Origin: JAVBLK01 sp031553565
GTDB taxonomy: Bacteria > Bacillota > Clostridia > Christensenellales > DUVY01
Direction of reading: 5' to 3'
Length of the DNA: 64,000 nt
Assembly (NCBI GenBank): GCA_031553565.1
Contig: JAVBLK010000037.1
Location: 6,634 to 70,633 of the forward strand
Within the stretch, counting starts at the first letter, position 1, and the number at the start of each line of letters is the position of its first letter. The notes beneath the pieces were generated by a model that did not search any database, was not told the DNA's origin, and saw nothing but the letters and a program-made list of their open reading frames with translations. Shown here in pieces: positions 43,809 to 52,010 of the stretch. The translations under genes were made by a program, and so were the position numbers.

Positions 43809-46541
43809 TCAGCTGATCTTGATCCGCGATATCCCCGCCTGTATGATTGTTACCACTGCGAACGAGCTTTCCACTATCACGATGATAAGCAGGGTATGAA
43901 CCAGCGGCAGCGCGGTGATCTGAAAGATATCACCCATAAAGAAGCTCAGGCCCAAACAGGCCAGGCCCGAAACAGCCCAAACCGTCATGCGGTACGCGTC
44001 CGGCGGCATGCACAGCCTTAAAAGCATAGACAGCCCCGTAAAGGTTATGACCATTACCGAGCTCGACTTGAACACCGGCGAGGCCACTATCGTCGCCAGC
44101 TTTGCGCCCGCGCCGAAAATATCGGTAGTTCGCGCAAACACCAAAAGAACGGCAAAACTCAATACCAGCGTCAATCCGCTGGGGATCGCGCTCTTTAACA
44201 TATTGAACATAAACTTGCCCTGTATCCTGTTTTTGTTTGTCTGGAACGCAAGGCAGAAGGACGGCAGGCCTATTATGCAAAACTCCAGGATAAGCAGGTT
44301 CTTGGGCTCGAACGGATAGGTTATCTGCAATGCGACCGCAAGTATCGTCATCAGCATGGAAAACAGCGTTTTCATAAGGTACAGAGACGACGACTTCTGG
44401 ATATTATTGACGACCCGCCTGCCCTCTAATACGACCTGCGGCATATTTGCAAAGTTACTGTCCTGCAATACCATATGCGAGACGTTTATCGCGGCCTCGC
44501 TGCCCGATGCGATCGCAATAGAGCAGTCCGCCTCCTTAAGCGCCAGCAAATCGTTTACGCCGTCGCCCGTCATCCCGACGGTATTCCCCTTTGCCTTTAT
44601 CGACTTTATCAAAAGACGCTTCTGTTCGGGCGTGACCCTGCCGAAAACGGTATACTGGTTGGCTAATTCCACGACCTCGGGGTCGGTCATGCCGTCCAAG
44701 GAGACGTACTTTTCGGCGTGCGGCACACCTACGCGCCTTGCGACCTCGGATACTGTTACGGGGTTGTCGCCCGAGATTATCTTGATCGCCACGTCATTGT
44801 CGCGGAACCATTTCAAGGTATCGAAAGCGTCCTCGCGGATATGGTCCTCTATTACGATAAGCGCCAGCGCCTTCGGGTTGGACGGCGGCCTTTCGTTCTT
44901 TATCGGGTTAGGGCTGAAGGCTACCAGAAGGATCCTTAAACCGTCCTTTGCCTTATCGTTTATCAGCGTTTCCAGCCTTACGCCTATTTCGCCGAGAATG
45001 AATTCCGGCGCGCCCATAAAGACGGTGCCGACGTCCTCGAACGTCACGCAGCTGAATTTCCTCTGCGACGAAAACGGCATGACCTTTTCGGGCTTGAGCG
45101 CCTTGGAATAGCCGAATTTATTGACTAACGCCACCGCCGTCTGGTTGTTGTCGCCTGTTGCGGTAAGGCACGAGCCGATTATATTCCCCAGCGAATAGCC
45201 CGTGTCGTTGTTGTTCTTGAACTCTATTACCTCGTTGACCAGCATTGTGCCGTCGGTAAGCGTCCCGGTCTTGTCCAGACACAGCACGTTGACGCGCGCC
45301 AGCATCTCGATACAGTAAAGGTCCTGCACCAGCACGTTGCTCTTTCCCAGGCGGATAACGCTGAGCGCCAGCGAAATACTGGTAAGCAGGAACATCCCCG
45401 ACGGGATCATACCGATGATCGCGCCCGCGGTCATCGGGAAAATGTCTTTTAGCGTCGCATCCGGGTTTACCGCTTTCAGCGAGTGGAAATTCGTAAAGAG
45501 CAACGCGATGGCAAGCGGCACTATCAGCCCGCCGATGATCTTGATTATGGTCTTAAGCGAATTGAGCAGCTCGCTTTTGGCCTTCTTATATTTCTTGGCA
45601 AATGCGGTCAGGCTCTCGACATAGTTGGCGCCGGCGACCCTGTCGGCGCGGGCATAGCAACTGCCGCTGGAGACAAAGCTGCCCGCAAAAAGCTGGCTGC
45701 CCTGTTTCTTCAGTACCGAATTGGACTCGCCCGTAAGGAGGGATTCATTCACCTCCGCCTCGCCGGATACGACGATACTGTCGGTGCAGACCTGCTTGCC
45801 GTTCTCTAAAAACAATATATCGTCAAGGACGACTTCGTTTACTGGAATACTTAATTTTGTGCCGTTCCTTACCACGACCGCGACCGGCGCGCTTATCAGC
45901 GACAGCTTTTCGATAGATAATTTGGCGCGGATCTCCTGGATAATACTGATAGTCATGTTGAGGAACATGATAGCCAGGAAAAAGAAATTGGCAAGATCGG
46001 TGCCCGCGATTATCAATGCGACAGCCACGACCACGCAAAGCAAATTGAAGAAGGTGAAGATATTCTGGAAAAAGATGCTCCGATAGGTTTTCGCGTTGCT
46101 TTTGGGCGCAAAATTATTAAGGTTTTCCGCCTTGCGGGCGGCGGCCTGCTCCCGCGTCAGCCCTTCCTTATAGTCGGGGCTGAACCGCTCGGCCTTCGCC
46201 AGGCTTTCGGCAAAGGCAAGCTCGCGCTTGTTCCGCTTTTTGGCAAAGGTAAGCCTGGGGTCCTTTTCCCCGGCCTCCTCGTCCATAACGAGATCGACCA
46301 GCCCCTGCAGCTCCGGATCGTGCGCCAGCTGCTGCTCGGCCTTCTTTTGCGCCTCGGTCTTGGCAAGCCTTTTCGGCGCGGCGCCGAAATTGCTTTCTTT
46401 TTCGTATGCCGCGGCGATATTACGGTTTATAACGGTAGGCGTAACGACCGATATCTCTTCCTGGCCGCCGGTATCGCCCTCCGGGAAGAACTCCCCGGCG
46501 GAAAGCGGCTTTTTATTCTTTTCCTTATCTGTTTCTTTCAT
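43809..46541 (-). CDS. P-type cation-transporting ATPase
   Basis: A 910-aa P-type ATPase. The phosphorylation motif DKTGTLTDG, TGES (actuator), the GDGVNDLLALKEAD hinge and about ten membrane helices are intact. The intramembrane PSGM and the SIAIASGSEAA region resemble CtpE-like P-type ATPases; the ion is unknown. The long N-terminus (~100 residues) is charged and disordered. ATG 46541 is preferred; TTG 46559 is an alternative, and the hairpin GGCCGGA-GCTTG-TCCGGCC lies at the junction. It is the last gene of the DUF1538-PII-PII cluster, which suggests joint ion control. Confidence 0.88.
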   Translation of the reverse strand: MKETDKEKNKKPLSAGEFFPEGDTGGQEEISVVTPTVINRNIAAAYEKESNFGAAPKRLAKTEAQKKAEQQLAHDPELQGLVDLVMDEEAGEKDPRLTFAKKRNKRELAFAESLAKAERFSPDYKEGLTREQAAARKAENLNNFAPKSNAKTYRSIFFQNIFTFFNLLCVVVAVALIIAGTDLANFFFLAIMFLNMTISIIQEIRAKLSIEKLSLISAPVAVVVRNGTKLSIPVNEVVLDDILFLENGKQVCTDSIVVSGEAEVNESLLTGESNSVLKKQGSQLFAGSFVSSGSCYARADRVAGANYVESLTAFAKKYKKAKSELLNSLKTIIKIIGGLIVPLAIALLFTNFHSLKAVNPDATLKDIFPMTAGAIIGMIPSGMFLLTSISLALSVIRLGKSNVLVQDLYCIEMLARVNVLCLDKTGTLTDGTMLVNEVIEFKNNNDTGYSLGNIIGSCLTATGDNNQTAVALVNKFGYSKALKPEKVMPFSSQRKFSCVTFEDVGTVFMGAPEFILGEIGVRLETLINDKAKDGLRILLVAFSPNPIKNERPPSNPKALALIVIEDHIREDAFDTLKWFRDNDVAIKIISGDNPVTVSEVARRVGVPHAEKYVSLDGMTDPEVVELANQYTVFGRVTPEQKRLLIKSIKAKGNTVGMTGDGVNDLLALKEADCSIAIASGSEAAINVSHMVLQDSNFANMPQVVLEGRRVVNNIQKSSSLYLMKTLFSMLMTILAVALQITYPFEPKNLLILEFCIIGLPSFCLAFQTNKNRIQGKFMFNMLKSAIPSGLTLVLSFAVLLVFARTTDIFGAGAKLATIVASPVFKSSSVMVITFTGLSMLLRLCMPPDAYRMTVWAVSGLACLGLSFFMGDIFQITALPLVHTLLIIVIVESSFAVVTIIQAGISRIKIS

Positions 46542-46574
46542 ATAAATACGGCCGGACAAGCTCCGGCCAGCGCT

Positions 46575-46901
46575 CTATTCCAGATGGATACCCACCATAT
46601 TGTCCACCGGCACGACAAAGCATATGCCGCTGCCCGGCGTACTCAGCCCGGCGGCAATATTTATTGCCTCCATAATAGCGACGCAATTATCCTTGGGCGC
46701 GACTATCAATACGATATCCTTTTCGGGGTCGATGCTTATGCCGAAAATATTCTGATGGCCGGTACTGGTGCCGCGGCCGTGAAGGACGGTGCCGCCCTTT
46801 GCGCCCGCGCCGCGCGCGCTGTCCATGACCTTTTCGGAAAAGCCCCTGTTGACCACCGAGATTATCAGCTTACAACTGCTGTCATTGCCGCTGTTATCCA
46901 T
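46575..46901 (-). CDS. PII-like regulatory protein 1
   Basis: A 108-aa protein with the ferredoxin-like fold of PII signalling proteins. LIISVVNRGFSEKVMDSARGAGAKGGTVLHGRGT matches PII strands 1-2 and the B-loop Gly motif, but there is no uridylylation tyrosine of GlnB. PII proteins bind ATP, ADP or related nucleotides and gate transporters. Next to a second PII-like gene and a DUF1538 transporter, it is likely a local regulator of that protein, not a nitrogen sensor. Confidence 0.8.
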   Translation of the reverse strand: MDNSGNDSSCKLIISVVNRGFSEKVMDSARGAGAKGGTVLHGRGTSTGHQNIFGISIDPEKDIVLIVAPKDNCVAIMEAINIAAGLSTPGSGICFVVPVDNMVGIHLE

Positions 46902-47010
46902 CTTTGTTCTAAAACCTCATTATTACTTTTTTATCCGCCTTATCGATCCCAGCCCGGCGCGTCCCGGAAAAACACTCCCGCCGGATACCTGCCGTTTATT
47001 ACGCGACGAT

Positions 47011-47337
47011 TTATTGCAGGTCGCCCACAAACATCGACTTAAGGCCGATAAAGCCGTCGATCCTTATTGTGAACGCCACGCCCGCGCCGTGTTCTTTTAA
47101 CAGCCCGTCATACAGGCTCTCAAGCAGCTCCCTCTCCTGGATCTCCGAAACAAAGCCGGTGATTATCTCCTTTTTATTGTCGGAGAAACCCAAAAGCTCA
47201 CCTATGGCAGGGCCTGCGGAGCCCTCGCCCGACATTACCAGGAGGCCGTGCGCGCCGTGCGCCTGCATGATCCCGACAGCGCGCTCCTCGTCTTTAGGCA
47301 AAATGATCGCCATAAAATACTTGTATTTAAGCAGCAT
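47011..47337 (-). CDS. PII-like regulatory protein 2
   Basis: A 108-aa divergent PII-like protein (YFMAIILPKDEERAVGIMQAHGAHGLLVMSGEGSAG). It is more distant from GlnB than its neighbour, with AIGELLGFSDNKKEI in place of a normal T-loop. The ATG at 47337 follows AAGGA. It lies 48 nt below the DUF1538 gene. The pairing of two different PII-like proteins suggests a hetero-oligomer or two separate docking sites. Confidence 0.7.
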   Translation of the reverse strand: MLLKYKYFMAIILPKDEERAVGIMQAHGAHGLLVMSGEGSAGPAIGELLGFSDNKKEIITGFVSEIQERELLESLYDGLLKEHGAGVAFTIRIDGFIGLKSMFVGDLQ

Positions 47338-47385
47338 ATTATTCCTTGTATTATGATATTACGTGCTTTTCCCGCCGCCGCAGTC

Positions 47386-48918
47386 TTACAACAAACCGCT
47401 GAAGTCCTTGTCTTCCTCGGCCGCCGCCGCAAGCTGCAGCTCCGCAGCAAGCCTTTCCTTCTCAAGCCTGGCCGCCTTCGACTTATACATTATACCCATA
47501 AACTGTATAATAATCAAGGGCATCATTGCAACCAGCGCGACAAGCCCGAACGCAAAATCCATGACAGAGTCGCCCACGGCCGCGCAAATGCCTATCACCA
47601 GCGGCAGCGAAAAGGTCGCCGTCATCGGCCCGCTGGCGACGCCGCCGCTGTCAAATGCGATCGCGGTAAAGATATCCGGGCTGAAAAACATAAATACAAG
47701 CGCGATCATATAACCCGGCACGATGAACCACCACAGGCTTACCGCAAACAAAACCTTTACTATCCCCAAGGTCACCGCAAGGCCTATGCCGACCGCCAAA
47801 GCCAGCTTTAATACCCTGCCCCTTATCTGGCCGCTGGTAACATCCTCGACCTGCTTTCCTAAGACCGATATTGCCGGCTCGGTGTAGACCGTCGCCACGC
47901 CTATTACCGCGCCTATGGGTATCAGGATATACCTGATATCCCCGGCTTCCGCGACCTTTCTGCCGATCTCCATTGCCGCCTTCGAAAAACCGAATTCCAC
48001 GCCGCCCAAAAATAATACCAGCCCGACATATGTTATCAATACCCCGACCAGTATTTTCAAAAGCTTTTTCCCGGGCAGCTTGATAAAGAAAAACTGGAAT
48101 ATAAGGAACACGCCGGTGATCGGCGCAAGCCCTATCGCCACATTTCCCAATGTGCCGGTGATTACGTGCCCGAGGCTTTCCGCCGCATACATGCTGTCGG
48201 GGTCAAATTTAGTCTCTATCTTAAAGAACATCCCCAGGATCAGCATTGCCATGATCGGCCCCGCCGAGGCCAGCCCCACCATGCCGAAGCTGTCATCGCT
48301 CTTATTCCCGCTCTTTGTCGCCGCCGCGCCGATCCCCAGTGCAAGTATGAACGGCACGGTGATCGGCCCTGTCGTAACGCCGCCGCTGTCAAAGGATATC
48401 GCCAGAAAATCGCTGTGCCCCGTCACCGTGGAAACCACGGCCAGGGTAAATATGATTATATACGAGATAAGTAAAAGCGTCCTAAGCTTTATCTTTGTGA
48501 CCGCGCGGAAAAGCGCCAGCGCCGTATATATCGCGACGCCCAAAGCAATTATTATCACCAGCGAAAAACGCGAGATCAGGCCGTTGCTGACGCTGTTGAC
48601 CTGGTCGCCTAAGACCTGCACGTCCGGCTCGGCAATTGTGCATATCAAGCCGAATACGAAACCGAAAAGCAGTACGAGAAAAACCGATTTGAAGCGGCTG
48701 ATACTGTTGCCGCAGGCCTCGCCCATAGTAATGATGCTGTTATCCACGCCCGACAGAAAAAAAACCTCGCCCAGGACTACCATGACAGTACCGATAATAA
48801 AATTTATTACCGCTTCTTTCTCCAGATGCGCCACTGTAAAATGCAGGATCAGTACCACCGCGACAAGCGGAATGATCGCAATACCGACTTCCCTTAATTT
48901 TTCCAGCAGTTTTTTCAA
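47386..48918 (-). CDS. DUF1538 membrane transporter-like protein
   Basis: A 510-aa polytopic protein with two homologous DUF1538 halves, shown by the repeated motif FDSGGVTTGPITVPFILALG and FDSGGVASGPMTATFSLPL. Each half contains about six helices. DUF1538 proteins have been reported as Na+(K+)/H+ antiporters (UmpAB type) in a halophile; the same role here is an inference. The start is TTG at 48918 with GGAG about 11 nt upstream. It is the first gene of a four-gene cluster with two PII-like proteins and a P-type ATPase. Confidence 0.85.
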   Translation of the reverse strand: MKKLLEKLREVGIAIIPLVAVVLILHFTVAHLEKEAVINFIIGTVMVVLGEVFFLSGVDNSIITMGEACGNSISRFKSVFLVLLFGFVFGLICTIAEPDVQVLGDQVNSVSNGLISRFSLVIIIALGVAIYTALALFRAVTKIKLRTLLLISYIIIFTLAVVSTVTGHSDFLAISFDSGGVTTGPITVPFILALGIGAAATKSGNKSDDSFGMVGLASAGPIMAMLILGMFFKIETKFDPDSMYAAESLGHVITGTLGNVAIGLAPITGVFLIFQFFFIKLPGKKLLKILVGVLITYVGLVLFLGGVEFGFSKAAMEIGRKVAEAGDIRYILIPIGAVIGVATVYTEPAISVLGKQVEDVTSGQIRGRVLKLALAVGIGLAVTLGIVKVLFAVSLWWFIVPGYMIALVFMFFSPDIFTAIAFDSGGVASGPMTATFSLPLVIGICAAVGDSVMDFAFGLVALVAMMPLIIIQFMGIMYKSKAARLEKERLAAELQLAAAAEEDKDFSGLL

Positions 48919-49076
48919 GTTTAGCGCCGCTCCGTTAAATTTTTTCCGGTATTGTTTGATTATATCATAATTGTTAAAACTATGAAAATTTTTTTGCGCA
49001 TTATCTGCCTTGCTTTGTCACAATACCGTCACCGCCAAGTTGCGGCAGCAACCGGTCAAACAAACTTTATACGGTA

Positions 49077-49105
49077 TTGTCTTTTTGATATATCTGCGCT
49101 ATAAT
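49077..49105 (+). promoter_or_regulatory. mnmE promoter, predicted near-leaderless mRNA
   Basis: TTGTCT (49077-49082), 17-nt spacer, TATAAT (49100-49105). The leader to the ATG at 49115 would be about 3 nt, and no Shine-Dalgarno is present. Confidence 0.78.
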
Positions 49106-49114
49106 ATATACATT

Positions 49115-50494
49115 ATGAAAAACGCAGAAAATAACGATACTGTCGCAGCGATCGCAACCGGGCTTACAACTGCCGCGGTTTCGATAATACGCGTCAGCGG
49201 AAGCCTTTCGCACGGCATTGCCGGCGCGCTGTTTTCCGCCGCGGACAAAACCCCGGTAAAGGATTTCGAGCCGTACAGGCTGTATCCCGGCCTATTAAAA
49301 GGCGACGCCGTGTCCGACAGATGTATGTGCGTCATTTTTAAGGCACCTAAAAGCTTCACGGGCGAGGACGGTCTGGAGTTCCATTGCCACGGCGGAGTAA
49401 GGCTTACCGAGTGCATTTTGCGCGAGGTTTTGAGCCGCGGCGCACGGCTTGCCGGGCCCGGCGAATTTACGCGCCGCGCCTTTATGAACGGCAAGCTGGA
49501 TATGTCGTCGGCCGAGGGGATGATCGACCTTATCAATGCGCAGAGCGAGGCGGAGATCCGCGCGGGCTTCTCGCTGATGACGGGAAAGCTGAAGGATTCT
49601 CTTACCGGCATACAGGACAGGCTGACTGCGGTGTTGGCCGAGATCGACGCGGCGGCAGATTATCCGGACGAGTACGACGGCGAGAATATCGCAGGGAGGA
49701 CGGACGCGGCTCTGCGCGACGCGCTGAAGGAGTTGAACGCTTTAGAGCGCACGTACCAAAACGGCGCATTAATAAAAAACGGCATCAACTGCGCGATAGT
49801 AGGGCTGCCCAATACCGGCAAGTCGTCGCTTATGAACGCCCTGCTTAATTACGAGCGCGCGATCGTTACTCCGCAGGCGGGCACCACGCGCGACACCGTC
49901 ACCGAAAGCTTTACTGAAAACGGCGTGCGCATCAACCTCATCGATACAGCCGGCATCCGCCGCGCCAAGAACAACGCCGAAAACCTGGGGATCGAGCGCA
50001 GCAAGACGGCCGCGGCCGCAGCGGATGTTGTATTGTATGTTCAGGACTATGACAGCGACACTATACCGGCCGAGTTCGCTGAGATCCTGGACGGGAAAAG
50101 GCTTATTTTCGCGGTCAATAAAATCGATTCGCCGGGCTTTGACAAAAAGAAATACGCCGCGCTGAACAAGTCTGCCGCGGTCAAGCATAAAATCTATATC
50201 AGCGCAAAGCAGGGCTACTATATCGGCGAGCTTAAAAAAATGATTATAGAGTTCTGCCTCGGCAAGGATTATGCCGCGGGCGGCCTTACCCTGAACAATA
50301 TCAGGCACTTAGACGCTGTAAAGCAGGCCGCAAGGCATCTTTCCGAGGCCGTTTCCGCAGGGAAAACTACGCCGCTGGAAATGCGCTATGTCGATATCAA
50401 GGCCGCATGGGACGCCCTCGGCCTTATAACCGGCGTCACCGCAGGCGAGGACATACTGGACGCCCTGTTCTCCGCCTTCTGCGTAGGCAAATGA
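49115..50494 (+). CDS. mnmE: tRNA modification GTPase MnmE
   Basis: A 459-aa GTPase that, with MnmG, modifies the wobble uridine of tRNAs. The N-terminal folate-binding domain starts DTVAAIATGLTTAAVSIIRVSG. The G domain has GLPNTGKSS (G1), DTAG (G3) and NKID (G4), and the chain ends FCVGK with the catalytic Cys. The usual partners mnmG, jag and rnpA are not adjacent. The start is fixed at ATG 49115 by the family N-terminus. Confidence 0.96.
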   Translation: MKNAENNDTVAAIATGLTTAAVSIIRVSGSLSHGIAGALFSAADKTPVKDFEPYRLYPGLLKGDAVSDRCMCVIFKAPKSFTGEDGLEFHCHGGVRLTECILREVLSRGARLAGPGEFTRRAFMNGKLDMSSAEGMIDLINAQSEAEIRAGFSLMTGKLKDSLTGIQDRLTAVLAEIDAAADYPDEYDGENIAGRTDAALRDALKELNALERTYQNGALIKNGINCAIVGLPNTGKSSLMNALLNYERAIVTPQAGTTRDTVTESFTENGVRINLIDTAGIRRAKNNAENLGIERSKTAAAAADVVLYVQDYDSDTIPAEFAEILDGKRLIFAVNKIDSPGFDKKKYAALNKSAAVKHKIYISAKQGYYIGELKKMIIEFCLGKDYAAGGLTLNNIRHLDAVKQAARHLSEAVSAGKTTPLEMRYVDIKAAWDALGLITGVTAGEDILDALFSAFCVGK

Positions 50495-50556
50495 AGGCTT
50501 TCGCACGCGCGGCTGCCTGACGCCCGCCAGATTCGCTTTTGACAGAGTTTTTATAC

Positions 50557-50596
50557 AAAAACAGCTCCGCAGGAAATCCCCGCGGAGCTGTTTTTG
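50557..50596. terminator. Bidirectional terminator
   Basis: AACAGCTCCGC / GCGGAGCTGTT stem with A-rich left and TTTTTG right flanks, between mnmE (+) and the zinc-ribbon gene (-). Confidence 0.9.
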
Positions 50597-50612
50597 TCTT
50601 TCGTATGGCGCA

Positions 50613-50765
50613 TCAATTCAGATAGCTTAAGTCAGAATAGCAGAAATTACACAGGCCGTGGTTGCCGGCGCAGCACGCCGGGCAGACGTTCGCGCCGCAG
50701 TTCTTGCAAGAGCGCATCTCCTTGCCTTCCATCGAGTCGCCGCAGGTCGTGCATTTAATCGGCAT
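50613..50765 (-). CDS. Zinc-ribbon microprotein, 50 aa
   Basis: A 50-residue protein with Cys at 5, 8, 20, 23, 28, 31, 32, 39 and 42. CxxC pairs KCTTCGD, SCKNCG, VCPACC and LCNFC make two likely treble-clef or ribbon zinc sites. The C-terminus ends YSDLSYLN. The ATG at 50765 follows GGAGGG at 9 nt, which strongly supports expression. It is unlikely to be secreted. The function is unknown; nucleic acid or protein binding is a guess. It ends near a strong terminator. Confidence 0.78.
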   Translation of the reverse strand: MPIKCTTCGDSMEGKEMRSCKNCGANVCPACCAGNHGLCNFCYSDLSYLN

Positions 50766-50848
50766 AATCTTACCCTCCGTTTCCCGTTCGGGACATTCCG
50801 TCCCCGTAAGGAATGTTATACCGGTAGTGTCTTCAACCCGCCGCGTTT

Positions 50849-51295
50849 TTATTCCGCAGTCTTTTCATCGTCTTCCGCGCCCGATTCTGCCGGGTCTTTT
50901 TTTTCGGGCAGCAGATCGATCGCCTTTTCGGCAGCCTCCGGCAGTTTTACGCCGAAAGCGCCTGCAAGCAGTCCTATTATTTTTTTGCCCAGCAGCCTTA
51001 TCCCCAGCTTTTCGTACATCGCGTAAAAGAATTGCGAGGCCGAGACAACCCAGACCATAAAAGTCAACGACTCAACGCTGAAGATGGCAAAACAATTAAA
51101 GACCGCACTGAACAGCACGGCGGCCCCCGCGCCCGAGACCACGCTTACCAAAAACGCCACCGCGCCGAAAATCTTGCCCGCGTCCTCCGTTTTCTTCCTT
51201 ATCGCCGACTTAATAGGCGTTTTGATAAGCCCGATCACCGCGCATACCGCCAAAGCTACCAACATCCCCTGCCATTCGTATTTCAATATATCCAT
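50849..51295 (-). CDS. Membrane protein of unknown function (holin-like layout)
   Basis: A 148-aa protein from the preferred ATG 51295 (MDILKYEWQGMLVALAV). Two or three hydrophobic helices (VALAVCAVIGLI, GAVAFLVSVVSGAGAAVLFSAVF, VESLTFMVWVVSASQFF) are followed by an acidic tail ending EDDEKTAE. An upstream TTG at 51361 is an alternative start; neither has an ideal Shine-Dalgarno. The layout recalls phage holins, but no phage genes are near. A promoter at 51558-51586 would give it a long leader. Confidence 0.6.
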   Translation of the reverse strand: MDILKYEWQGMLVALAVCAVIGLIKTPIKSAIRKKTEDAGKIFGAVAFLVSVVSGAGAAVLFSAVFNCFAIFSVESLTFMVWVVSASQFFYAMYEKLGIRLLGKKIIGLLAGAFGVKLPEAAEKAIDLLPEKKDPAESGAEDDEKTAE

Positions 51296-51557
51296 ATCGG
51301 TCAAAAATATCACCCCCGCAAAATTATCCGCCCTTTCCGCCGCAAATGACAGCACTGCCAAGAGGGCGGCGTTACTAAAATATTTTTCGGCCTAAGCCTT
51401 GGCTTAAACGCGCAAGATATAGCAGCCTGCGCCATTTCTTTCCGATAAGCCGGATACCGTCCGCAGCCCTCATCTTACGCTAATCCAAAAGGCGTCCGCA
51501 TAGGAACGCCCTGAAAGCGACACATCCGCAGAGCATACGGCTATGTACGCGCAAATG

Positions 51558-51586
51558 ATTATATATCAAGTTATTCCGGATTACAA
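51558..51586 (-). promoter_or_regulatory. Promoter with a long structured leader
   Basis: Minus strand TTGTAA (51586-51581), 17-nt spacer, TATAAT (51563-51558). The transcript from about 51551 runs 190-255 nt before the membrane protein start and can form hairpins such as GGCGT-10 nt-ACGCC. It matches no riboswitch I recognise. Confidence 0.7.
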
Positions 51587-51601
51587 TATGTTGTGCCAAA
51601 A

Positions 51602-51629
51602 GAAAAACCCGCCTGAAAACAGACGGGTT
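51602..51629 (-). terminator. Terminator of the rpsF-ssb-rpsR operon
   Basis: Minus strand AACCCGTCTG-TTTT-CAGGCGGGTT, a 10-bp stem with one T-G pair, then TTTCTTTT. It lies about 375 nt past rpsR, beyond two repeat units. Confidence 0.88.
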
Positions 51630-51675
51630 AAACAAAGAATTCTAAAATCAACGGTAATAAGATCGAACCGCTTAC

Positions 51676-51838
51676 CCCTGACGGGCGAAACTTCCCCGCC
51701 CCTGCCCTGACGGGTGAATAACGGCGCAGTTGCGAGGCAACGGTGCGTAAGGGGAATTTTGGCCGCCGCAGCTGTATCGGAATACGCGGAGTGCGCCTGA
51801 AATTGCGCTTTCGCGCCGATCCCGACGCAAATATCCAT
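51676..51838 (-). repeat. Family-3 element, unit 1
   Basis: A 163-bp unit beginning CCCTGACGGG. It shares ~78 bp almost identically with the start of the next unit (CGAAACTTCC, CGCCCCTGCCCTGACGGG, GAATAACGGCGCAGTTGC). It also shares with the nrdD copy the segment read on + as AGCTGTATCGGAATACGCGG, whose RNA tip is GTAT-TCCG-ATAC, a UNCG-type tetraloop. The right-hand complementary arm is missing in this unit. Confidence 0.7.
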
Positions 51839-52010
51839 CCCTGACGGGCAAAACTTCCACGCCCCTGCCCTGACGGGCGAATAACGGCGCAGTTGCAAGG
51901 CAGCGGTGCGTAAGTGTATCCCGCCGGCCGCCGTCGCGTACTGAAACGTACGCACAAGGTCGTCGGGATGCGCTTCCGCGCCGATCCCGACGCAAATCCG
52001 CCGTTATTCG
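51839..52010 (-). repeat. Family-3 element, unit 2, overlapping the rpsR stop codon
   Basis: The second tandem unit. Perfect 12-bp arms CGAATAACGGCG (51878-51889) and its complement (51999-52010) enclose about 109 bp; the right arm includes the rpsR TAA at 52004-52006. The tip differs from the other copies (GCGTAC-GTTTCA-GTACGC), and a local stem CGTCGGGAT / ATCCCGACG can form. Confidence 0.75.

Noticed and set aside
50849..51295. Prophage holin
   Set aside because: The helix layout is holin-like, but no endolysin, structural or integrase gene is in the neighbourhood.
51361..51551. Cyclic di-GMP (GEMM) or manganese riboswitch
   Set aside because: The leader before the membrane protein lacks the conserved tetraloop-receptor and GGNCAAANCC-like elements of GEMM and the conserved core of yybP-ykoY.
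51581..51995. Overlapping minus-strand frames with internal amino-acid repeats past rpsR
   Set aside because: Three frames are open at once over the tandem DNA repeat, the sign of repeat DNA and not of a coding gene. None has a good start site.
51878..52010. Integron attC site
   Set aside because: The arms are long and inverted, but the required RYYYAAC and GTTRRRY boxes do not occur in all copies, and no integrase is near.
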